Of a stretch of 64,000 nt of DNA, positions 56,504 to 64,000 are shown piece after piece (the first letter of the stretch is position 1; each line of letters opens with the position of its first letter). The DNA comes from an uncultured Clostridia bacterium (GTDB lineage: Bacteria; Bacillota; Clostridia; Oscillospirales; Oscillospiraceae). A program made the translations under genes and the position numbers. The notes below the pieces were generated by a model. It had not been told where the DNA came from and did no database searches. It saw nothing but the letters and a program-made list of their open reading frames with translations. The stretch covers positions 1 through 64,000 of the forward strand of contig CAMKGX010000002.1 in assembly GCA_946412355.1 (NCBI GenBank), in the 5' to 3' direction.

Positions 56504-57495
56504 TGTTTGATATTGTGTCCTTCATCCCTCGCGCTGTCATGCAGGGTACGCCGTTGCTCTTTGGTTCCACCGGTGAGATCCTGACGGAGAAATCCGGCAA
56601 CCTGAATCTGGGTATTCCCGGCATCATGTATGTGGGCGCCATCAGCGGTGTAATCGGTTCCTTCTTCTATGAGCAGTCCGCGGCCGGTCAACCTCTCAAC
56701 GGTTTTCTGGCCATCGCGATCCCCATGGTGTGTTCCCTGCTGGGCTCCCTGCTGATGGGTCTCATCTACTGCTTCCTGACGGTGACCCTTCGTGCCAACC
56801 AGAACGTCACCGGCCTTGCCATGACCACCTTTGGCGTGGGCTTCGGCAACTTCTTCGGCGGCTCTCTTATCAAGCTGGCCAACGCGGATGTCCCCTCTGT
56901 GGCATTGCCCGCCACCAGCGCCTTTTTCAGCAAGCACCTGCCCTTCGCCGCCAATCTGGGCTGGTTTGGTAAAATCTTCTTAAATTACGGCTTCCTGGCG
57001 TACCTTGCCGTCATTATCGCCCTGCTGGCCTCCTATATGCTCAACCGTACCCGTCCCGGTCTGCATCTGCGCAGCGTGGGTGAAAGCCCCGCCACCGCCG
57101 ACGCCGCCGGTATCAACGTAACGGCCTATAAGTACATCGCCACCTGTGTCGGCAGTATGATTGCCGGCCTGGGCGGATTGTACTACGTGATGGACTACGC
57201 CTGCGGTGTTTGGTCCAACAACGCCTTCGGCGATCGGGGCTGGCTGGCGATTGCGCTGGTGATTTTCACCATCTGGCGTCCCAATGTCAGCATCCTGGCC
57301 TCCATGCTGTTCGGCGGACTGTATATTCTCTATCTCTACATTCCCACCGGCAGCCACATGGAGGTCAAGGAGCTGTACAAGATGCTCCCCTACGTGATTA
57401 CCCTGGTGGTGCTGATCATCGTGTCCCTGCGCAAGAAGCGGGAGGACCAGCCCCCCGCCTCCCTGGGCCTCAGCTACTTCCGGGAAGAACGCTGA
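56500..57495 (+). CDS. ABC transporter permease
   Basis: Multi-TM, ILTEKSGNLNLGIPGIMYVGA motif; ATGA-type overlap. Confidence 0.93.
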   Translation: MMFDIVSFIPRAVMQGTPLLFGSTGEILTEKSGNLNLGIPGIMYVGAISGVIGSFFYEQSAAGQPLNGFLAIAIPMVCSLLGSLLMGLIYCFLTVTLRANQNVTGLAMTTFGVGFGNFFGGSLIKLANADVPSVALPATSAFFSKHLPFAANLGWFGKIFLNYGFLAYLAVIIALLASYMLNRTRPGLHLRSVGESPATADAAGINVTAYKYIATCVGSMIAGLGGLYYVMDYACGVWSNNAFGDRGWLAIALVIFTIWRPNVSILASMLFGGLYILYLYIPTGSHMEVKELYKMLPYVITLVVLIIVSLRKKREDQPPASLGLSYFREER

Positions 57496-57508
57496 CCACT
57501 CTGCCATC

Positions 57509-57534
57509 AAAGCCCCCCACGTCGGGGGGCTTTG
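57509..57534 (+). terminator. Hairpin after ABC operon
   Basis: AAAGCCCCCCACGTCGGGGGGCTTT. Confidence 0.65.
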
Positions 57535-57549
57535 TCATAGGAGGATACC

Positions 57550-58905
57550 ATGTCCACTTTATTGATTCGCAATATCTCCGCCCTCATCACCTGTGATGAC
57601 CACGATTCCCTGCTGGAAAACGTGGATCTGTACGCCGAGAACGGCGTCATCCGGGCCATCGGCCCCCACCTTGACCGGCAGGCCGACACGGTGCTGGACG
57701 GCACGAACATGCTGTGCTATCCCGGCCTTATCAACACCCATCACCACCTCTACCAGGTGTTCTCCCGAAATCTGCCCCAGGTGCAGAACATGGAGCTGTT
57801 CGACTGGCTGAAGACCCTCTATGAGATCTGGAAGAATCTGGACGCCGACGTGGTGCGCCTGTCCTCCCTCACCGGCATGGGGGAGCTGATGAAGCACGGC
57901 TGCACCACCTGCTTCGACCACCACTACGTCTTCCCCCAGGGCGCCGGCGATTTGCTGGGGGCCCAGTTTGCCGCGGCGGACGAGTTGGGCATCCGTATGT
58001 ACGCCAGCCGGGGCAGTATGGATCTGTCCGTCAAGGACGGGGGCCTGCCGCCGGACAGCGTGGTGCAGACGGTGGACGAGATCATGGCCGACAGCATCCG
58101 CTGCATCGAGCGGTACCACGACCCCTCCTTCGGCGCCATGCACCGCCTGGCCCTGGCCCCCTGCTCCCCCTTCTCCGTGTCGGCGGAGCTGCTGCGCCAG
58201 AGCGCCATCCTGGCCCGGCAGTACGGCGTCCGGCTCCACACCCACCTGTGCGAGACCAGGGACGAGGAGAACTACATGCTGGCCCGGGAGGGCGTCCGCC
58301 CCCTGGCCTTTATGGAGCGCCTGGGCTGGCTGGGCGAAGACGTGTGGTTTGCCCACGGCATCCATTTCAACGACGACGAGCTGCGCCTTTTGGCCCGGAC
58401 CGGCACCGGCGTGGCCCACTGCCCCATCAGCAACATGAAGCTGGCCAGCGGCGTGGCCCGCATCCCGGAGATGCTGGCCCTGGGCGTCCCTGTGGGCCTG
58501 GCGGTGGACGGCTCCGCCTCCAACGACGGCTCCAGCTTAATGGAGGAGCTACGCACGGCATACCTGCTCCACCGGCTCCACAGCAGCAAGGCCGCCCCCT
58601 CGGGCTACGACGTGCTGAAAATGGCCACCCGTGGCAGCGCCCGGCTGCTGGGCCGGGACGACATCGGCCAGCTTGCCGTGGGCAAGTGCGCCGACCTGTT
58701 TATGATTGACCGCCGCCGCCTGGAGCTGGTGGGCGCCTGCTGCGACCCCCGGTCCGTGCTGGCAACGGTGGGCGTCCGGGGCGCGGTGGACTACACGGTG
58801 GTCCACGGCGTAGTCACCGTGGCCCAGGGCCGTCTCAAGCGCGTGGACGAGGAAAAAACGGCCTGGGAGGCCAACCGGAAATGCGCCCAATATCTTGCCA
58901 TGTAA
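57550..58905 (+). CDS. 8-oxoguanine deaminase / amidohydrolase family
   Basis: MLCYPGLINTHHHLYQVFSRNLPQVQNMELFDWL, HTHLCETRDE, AVDGSASNDGSSL. Confidence 0.9.
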   Translation: MSTLLIRNISALITCDDHDSLLENVDLYAENGVIRAIGPHLDRQADTVLDGTNMLCYPGLINTHHHLYQVFSRNLPQVQNMELFDWLKTLYEIWKNLDADVVRLSSLTGMGELMKHGCTTCFDHHYVFPQGAGDLLGAQFAAADELGIRMYASRGSMDLSVKDGGLPPDSVVQTVDEIMADSIRCIERYHDPSFGAMHRLALAPCSPFSVSAELLRQSAILARQYGVRLHTHLCETRDEENYMLAREGVRPLAFMERLGWLGEDVWFAHGIHFNDDELRLLARTGTGVAHCPISNMKLASGVARIPEMLALGVPVGLAVDGSASNDGSSLMEELRTAYLLHRLHSSKAAPSGYDVLKMATRGSARLLGRDDIGQLAVGKCADLFMIDRRRLELVGACCDPRSVLATVGVRGAVDYTVVHGVVTVAQGRLKRVDEEKTAWEANRKCAQYLAM

Positions 58906-58927
58906 TCCCCGAAAGGAGGCCGCAGCC

Positions 58928-59818
58928 GTGCGCGTGCTGACCCATATCGTCACCGCCGAAGAGGACGGTGCCAAGCTGCTGCGGCTGCTGCGGGGCACGC
59001 TGCATCTGTCCTACTCCCTGGTGCAGAGCCTGAAATGGCGCAGCGGCGCCATCCGGGTCAACGGCGAAAACGCCACCGTAGCGCGAATCGTCCGTTTTGG
59101 TGACGAAATCACCGTAAATATCACCGATAATGGTGAAATCAGCCCCCATATTGTTCCCGTTGCCGTGCCGCTGGACATCCTCTACGAGGACGAGGATTTG
59201 CTGATTCTGAACAAGCCCGCCGCCATGGCGGTCCACAGCGCCGCCGCCACGGAGGAGACCGTCACCGTGGCCGGGGCGGTGGCCCACTATCTGGGCGGCG
59301 CGCCCTTTCACCCGGTAAACCGCTTGGATAAAGGGGTTTCGGGGATCATGACGGTGGCCAAATCCGGCCACATCCACGACCGGTGCATGCGCCTTTTACA
59401 CACCGAGCAATTCCGCCGGGAGTACCGGGGCATCTGCCACGGCTGCCCCCAGCCGCCCCAGGGGGAGATTTCGCTCCCCATCGGGCGGGACGAAGCCTCC
59501 CTGTTCCGCCGGCGCATTGACCCTCACGGCCAAGAGGCCAAAACGTGCTATAAAGTGCTGAAAAGAGGGGATTTGAGCCTTCTTTTGCTCCGCCCGGTGA
59601 CGGGAAGGACACACCAGCTCCGCCTCCACTGCGCCGCCCTGGGCTGCCCCCTGGCGGGGGATTGGCTCTACGGCGCCGAGGAGCCGGGGCTCATTGCCCG
59701 GCCCGCCCTCCACTCCTATGAGCTGTGGCTCCACCACCCCCTCACCGGGGCGGAAATCCACCTCATCGCCCCTCTGCCGGAGGATATGCGGCGGCTGATT
59801 TCCCCCGATTCCCCCTGA
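58928..59818 (+). CDS. RluA family pseudouridine synthase
   Basis: NRLDKGVSGIMTVAKS, LLRPVTGRTHQLRLHCAALGCPLAGDWLYG; GTG start with GAAAGGAGG RBS. Confidence 0.93.
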   Translation: MRVLTHIVTAEEDGAKLLRLLRGTLHLSYSLVQSLKWRSGAIRVNGENATVARIVRFGDEITVNITDNGEISPHIVPVAVPLDILYEDEDLLILNKPAAMAVHSAAATEETVTVAGAVAHYLGGAPFHPVNRLDKGVSGIMTVAKSGHIHDRCMRLLHTEQFRREYRGICHGCPQPPQGEISLPIGRDEASLFRRRIDPHGQEAKTCYKVLKRGDLSLLLLRPVTGRTHQLRLHCAALGCPLAGDWLYGAEEPGLIARPALHSYELWLHHPLTGAEIHLIAPLPEDMRRLISPDSP

Positions 59819-59887
59819 TTTCGCCCTGTTAAACGGAACAAATTCTGTTACTTTTCTTTTCAAAATATAACATAAGGAGGTCACAAA

Positions 59888-60754
59888 ATGAATTTATGTG
59901 ACCGAAATGAGATTCAAAATCTGCTAGGTCGCCACGGCTTCCGCTTCGCCAAGTCCCTGGGGCAGAATTTCCTCATCGAGGACTGGGTGCCCCGGGACAT
60001 CGCCGCCGCCTGCGGCGCGGATGAGGGCTGCGGCGTGCTGGAAATCGGCCCCGGCATCGGGCCGCTGACGGACGAGTTATGTAAACTTGCCGGGAAGGTG
60101 GCGTCGGTGGAGCTGGACGAGAGATTATACCCCGTGCTGGCGGAGACCATGGCGGGGCACCACAACTTCACCCTGATACCCGGGGACGTGATGAAGCTGG
60201 ATCTGGTGAAAACGGTGGCAGAGCAGTTCCCCGGGCTGCGGGTAAAGGTGTGCGCCAACCTGCCCTACAACATCACCACACCGGTGCTGACCAAATTGGT
60301 GGAAAGCCGCCTCTTTGAGAGCCTGACGGTGCTGATACAGAAAGAGGTGGCGGAGCGGATTTGCGCCGCGCCGGGGACGGCGGAATACGGCGCCTTTTCC
60401 CTGCTGATGCAGTACTACACGGAGCCAAAGCTGTGCTTCACCGTACCCAACACCTGCTTCATGCCGTCGCCCAAGGTGACCTCGGCGGTGATCCACTGCC
60501 CGTTGCGGGAGAAGCCACCGGTGGAGGTGCCCAGCGAGGCGGCCTTCTGGCGGGCGGTGCGTGCCGGGTTTGCGCTGCGGCGAAAGACGCTGGTGAACAG
60601 CCTGCAAACCGCCTACCAGCTCCCCAAGGAGCAACTGACGGAGATCGTGACCGCCTGCGGCTTCGACCCCGCCGTCCGCGGCGAACGGCTGGGGCTTGAT
60701 GATTACGCCGCCCTGACCTGGGCGCTGTGGCGGGCCGAGGAAGGAAACGGTTGA
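59888..60754 (+). CDS. rsmA: 16S rRNA dimethyladenosine transferase
   Basis: KSLGQNFLIEDWVPRDI, LEIGPGIGPLTDELC, NLPYNITTPVL. Confidence 0.96.
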   Translation: MNLCDRNEIQNLLGRHGFRFAKSLGQNFLIEDWVPRDIAAACGADEGCGVLEIGPGIGPLTDELCKLAGKVASVELDERLYPVLAETMAGHHNFTLIPGDVMKLDLVKTVAEQFPGLRVKVCANLPYNITTPVLTKLVESRLFESLTVLIQKEVAERICAAPGTAEYGAFSLLMQYYTEPKLCFTVPNTCFMPSPKVTSAVIHCPLREKPPVEVPSEAAFWRAVRAGFALRRKTLVNSLQTAYQLPKEQLTEIVTACGFDPAVRGERLGLDDYAALTWALWRAEEGNG

Positions 60755-60781
60755 CGAACGGCGGAAAATTGCATACAATAG

Positions 60782-60813
60782 CGGGGCGTGGAATCAACAG
60801 GATTTCACGCCCC
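60782..60813 (+). terminator. Hairpin downstream of rsmA
   Basis: GGGGCGTGGAATC...GATTTCACGCCCC. Confidence 0.6.
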
Positions 60814-60863
60814 CCACTTTAACAGAAAACGGAAACCTATGGAACGGAAAGGAGGCGGCATTT

Positions 60864-62699
60864 ATGACGTCCCCCAAAAAAGAGAGCAAGACCAGGCACA
60901 ATAGCCGCCTCCTGCTGCAATTCCTGCGGGGCAGCAAGGCCCTGTTCGGCCTGAGCATCTGCTGCTCGGCGCTGACCACCCTGGTGGACATGATGACGCC
61001 CCAGGTGGTGCGCCTCACCATCGACAACGCCATCGGCGGCAAGGCGTCCCAGTTCCCGGCGTGGGTGGATGAGCTGGTGGCCCGCCTTGGCGGCTACGGC
61101 TACCTGGGCAGCCATCTGTGGATTCCCGCAGCGGCGGTGGCGGCCCTGGGGGTGGTGCGGGTGTGCGCCCAGTTCGGCAACACCATGCTCAACTCCAGCG
61201 GCTCGGAGACCCTGGTGAAGACCATGCGGGACACCCTCTACGACCACATCGCCCATCTGCCCTACGCCTGGCACATGAAAAACAGCACCGGCGACATCAT
61301 CCAGCGCTGCACCACCGACGTGGACCGGATGCGCACCTTTGTGGCCGAGCAGCTCACCTCCGTGCTGCGGATTGCCATACTGGTGGCCATGTCGCTGTAC
61401 TTCATGTTCTCCATGAACACTGCCCTGGCCCTGGCGGCCACGCTGCCCATCCCGGTGATACTGGCTTACTCAGTGCTGTTCCGCAAGGAGATGCACCAGG
61501 GCTTTACGGCGTGCGACGAGAACGAGGGCAAGGTGTCCAACATCGTGCAGGAAAACCTCACCGGCGTGCGGGTGGTGCGGGCCTTTGCCCACGAGCGGCA
61601 GGAGCGGGAGAAATTTGAGGCGGCCAACCGCCACTACACCTCCCTGTGGGTCCACATGGGCCACGTGATCGGCCGGTTCTTCGCCGTGCAGGACGTGCTG
61701 TGCGGGTTGCAGATTCTGCTGGTGACGGTATACGGCGCGGTGCTGGCGGTGCGGGGCCACCTCTCCGCCGGAGAATACGTGGCCTTTATCTCCTACAACG
61801 GCATGCTGTCCTTCCCCATCCGGCGGCTGGGGCGGATGCTGTCGGAGATGGCAAAGGCCGGGGCCTCTCTGGAACGATTGGTGTACATTATGGACGCGCC
61901 GGTGGAGCAGGACGCACCCACGGCCCACGAGGCCGACATGACCGGGGACATACGGTTTGAAAACGTGCATTTCGCCTACGAGGAGGGCCATGAGGTATTG
62001 CGGGGCATCGACCTGACCATTCCCCACGGCACCACCCTGGGCATTTTGGGCAGCACCGGCTCCGGCAAGAGCACCATGATGCTGCTGCTGGACAAGCTGT
62101 ACGACCTGCCCCAAGAGGGCGGGCGCATCACCATCGGCGGCGTGGACATCCGGGAAATCAAGACCGACTATCTGCGGCGGAACATCGCCATGGTGCTGCA
62201 GGAGCCCTATCTTTTCAGCCGCTCCATCGCCGACAACATCGCCATGGGCCAGGCCGGGGCCACCCGGGCGGACGTGGAGAAAGCCTCTGCCGCCGCCTGT
62301 CTCACCGAGGCCATTGAGGGCTTCAATGACGGGTACGATACCTTTGTGGGCGAGCGGGGCGTGACCCTCTCCGGCGGCCAGAAGCAGCGCGCTGCCATTG
62401 CAAGGGCGCTGCTGCGCGACGCGCCCATCCTCATCTTTGACGACTCTCTCTCCGCCGTGGACACCCAGACCGACGCCAAAATCCGTTCCTCCATCGAGGC
62501 GCGGTTCGGCACGGCCACGGTGATCCTCATCTCTCACCGGATCACCACCCTGTCCCGGGCGGACCAGGTGATCGTGCTGGACGGCGGGCGGATCACGGAG
62601 CGGGGCACCCCGGAGGCGCTGAAAACCGCCGGCGGCGTGTACCAGCAGATTTATGAGATTCAGCTGGGTACGGAAGGGGGTGCGGACAGTGAAGCGTGA
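60864..62699 (+). CDS. ABC exporter half-transporter (TMD-NBD)
   Basis: LGSTGSGKSTMMLLLDKLY, LSGGQKQRAAIARALLRDAPILIFDDSLSAVD. Confidence 0.96.
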   Translation: MTSPKKESKTRHNSRLLLQFLRGSKALFGLSICCSALTTLVDMMTPQVVRLTIDNAIGGKASQFPAWVDELVARLGGYGYLGSHLWIPAAAVAALGVVRVCAQFGNTMLNSSGSETLVKTMRDTLYDHIAHLPYAWHMKNSTGDIIQRCTTDVDRMRTFVAEQLTSVLRIAILVAMSLYFMFSMNTALALAATLPIPVILAYSVLFRKEMHQGFTACDENEGKVSNIVQENLTGVRVVRAFAHERQEREKFEAANRHYTSLWVHMGHVIGRFFAVQDVLCGLQILLVTVYGAVLAVRGHLSAGEYVAFISYNGMLSFPIRRLGRMLSEMAKAGASLERLVYIMDAPVEQDAPTAHEADMTGDIRFENVHFAYEEGHEVLRGIDLTIPHGTTLGILGSTGSGKSTMMLLLDKLYDLPQEGGRITIGGVDIREIKTDYLRRNIAMVLQEPYLFSRSIADNIAMGQAGATRADVEKASAAACLTEAIEGFNDGYDTFVGERGVTLSGGQKQRAAIARALLRDAPILIFDDSLSAVDTQTDAKIRSSIEARFGTATVILISHRITTLSRADQVIVLDGGRITERGTPEALKTAGGVYQQIYEIQLGTEGGADSEA

Positions 62700-64000
62700 C
62701 GAGAAGAAAGAGCGGGTGGCGCTGCCGCTGTTCGGTATCCCCCGCATCCTCCCCTTTGCCAGGCCCTATAAGCGGAACTTTTTGGGGCTGGTGGCGGCCC
62801 AGCTATTGTGCAGCGTCAGCGACGTGATACGGCCGGTGCTGCAAAAGTACGCGTTGGACCACTTCGTGCAGCAGGGCACGTTGCAGGGCATCGGCCTCTT
62901 CGCCGCGGTGTACGCGGCGCTGATTGTGGTGACGGCGGTCATCAGCTACTACGGCGTGCGGGGCTGCCTGGCTACCGAGGTGCAGATGGACCGGGACATG
63001 CGGAACAAGGCCTTTGCCCACCTGCAAAAGCTGTCCTTTGACTACTACAACCAGAACAGCGTGGGCTACATCCACGCCCGGGTGATGAGCGACACCAGCC
63101 GCATCGGGGAGCTGTTTACCTGGCAGCTCTTTGACGGCACCTATTTCGCTCTGTTCGTCATCGGGGCGGCGGTGGTGATGCTGGGCATCAACGTGAAGCT
63201 GACGGGGCTGGTGTTTCTGGTGGTGCCGGTGATTGTGGTGCTGTTCTCCTTCTTCCAGGGGCGGCTTTTCACGCTGCACCATGAGATACGGGAGAGCAAT
63301 TCACGGATTACCGGCAACTTCAACGAGGGCATCACCGGGGCGAAAACCATCAAATCCCTGGCGGTGGAGGAAAAAACGGGAGAGGAATTCCGCCGGGAGA
63401 CCGCCGGGATGAAGCGGACGGTGCTGCGCTCGGCCCGGACCTACGGCGCTTTTTCCATGATCACCAACCTGGCCTCCTCCTGCGCCCTGGCGCTGGTGCT
63501 GTGGCAGGGCGGGATTCTGGCCGCCGACCAGGTGGGCACCTTCGCCCTGTTCATGAGCTACGCACAGGACCTGATGGAGCCGGTGCGGTGGCTGGTGGAG
63601 GTGCTGGCGCTGCTGGTGCAGGCCCAGGTGAACATCGAGCGGTTTACCGATTTGCTGGCCCTGAAGCCCACCGTGCAGGACACGGCGGAGGTGGAGGCAA
63701 AGTACGGCGACTGCTTTGCCCCCAAGCGGGAGAACTGGGAGCCCATCCGGGGCGACATCCAGTTCGACCACGTGGATTTCAAATACCCCGACGGGGACGA
63801 ATACGTGCTGGAGGACTTCAACCTATCCATCCCCTTTGGCACCAACGTGGCTATCGTGGGAGAGACGGGGGCGGGCAAGTCCACCCTGGCCAGCCTGATC
63901 TGCCGGTTTTATGAGCCCACGCGGGGCCGGGTGCTGATCGACGGGCGGGACGCCCGGGAGCGGTCACAGCTATGGCTGCACTCGGCCCTGGGCTACGTGC
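62689..64000 (+). CDS. ABC exporter half-transporter, second subunit (partial at window end)
   Basis: GTG start overlapping upstream stop by 11 nt (VKRDEKKERVALPLFGIPRIL...); Walker A GETGAGKSTLASLICRFYEPT. Confidence 0.93.
   Translation, partial: MKRDEKKERVALPLFGIPRILPFARPYKRNFLGLVAAQLLCSVSDVIRPVLQKYALDHFVQQGTLQGIGLFAAVYAALIVVTAVISYYGVRGCLATEVQMDRDMRNKAFAHLQKLSFDYYNQNSVGYIHARVMSDTSRIGELFTWQLFDGTYFALFVIGAAVVMLGINVKLTGLVFLVVPVIVVLFSFFQGRLFTLHHEIRESNSRITGNFNEGITGAKTIKSLAVEEKTGEEFRRETAGMKRTVLRSARTYGAFSMITNLASSCALALVLWQGGILAADQVGTFALFMSYAQDLMEPVRWLVEVLALLVQAQVNIERFTDLLALKPTVQDTAEVEAKYGDCFAPKRENWEPIRGDIQFDHVDFKYPDGDEYVLEDFNLSIPFGTNVAIVGETGAGKSTLASLICRFYEPTRGRVLIDGRDARERSQLWLHSALGYV

Overview
Chromosomal window from a GC-rich anaerobic Firmicute (Clostridia / Oscillospiraceae-like by gene content; inference). 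Left third (about 0.2-24.3 kb): carbohydrate/hydroxyacid catabolic island with a permuted GH3, GH43 and GH2, two GPH-type symporters, two paralogous AraC regulators, tartronate-semialdehyde reductase, glycerate 2-kinase, and a tightly overlapping operon (glycosidase-like protein, DUF1116/AllG-like, FdrA/AllF-like, a 61-aa FdrA-type mini-protein, divergent acetate-kinase family protein, acetyl-esterase-like hydrolase) divergent from a D-2-hydroxyacid dehydrogenase. This resembles the oxamate carbamoyltransferase/allantoin regulon logic with parts exchanged. Middle (about 24.4-40.6 kb): mobile/accessory zone with gene remnants, an uncharacterised three-gene cassette (TOPRIM-like candidate, DUF4869, small P-loop ATPase) plus XRE regulator, two serine recombinases, a Phd/ParE-type TA pair, a nuclease gene bracketed by ~77-bp direct repeats, paired structured repeats with apparent covariation, an initiator-tRNA-derived att-like remnant, and a 3'-truncated polysaccharide deacetylase at the edge. 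Right part: ylxM-ffh-rpsP-khpA backbone, then a purine-catabolism cluster (YgeY, YgeW, ArcC, BMP-type nucleoside/purine ABC transporter, 8-oxoguanine deaminase, PLP lyase, threonine-synthase-like enzyme, YheO-type regulator) containing a REP-associated Y1 transposase gene whose own ORF carries six in-frame 51-bp REP-palindrome repeats, then RluA, RsmA and a heterodimeric ABC exporter. All calls are from reading the sequence; no database search was run.
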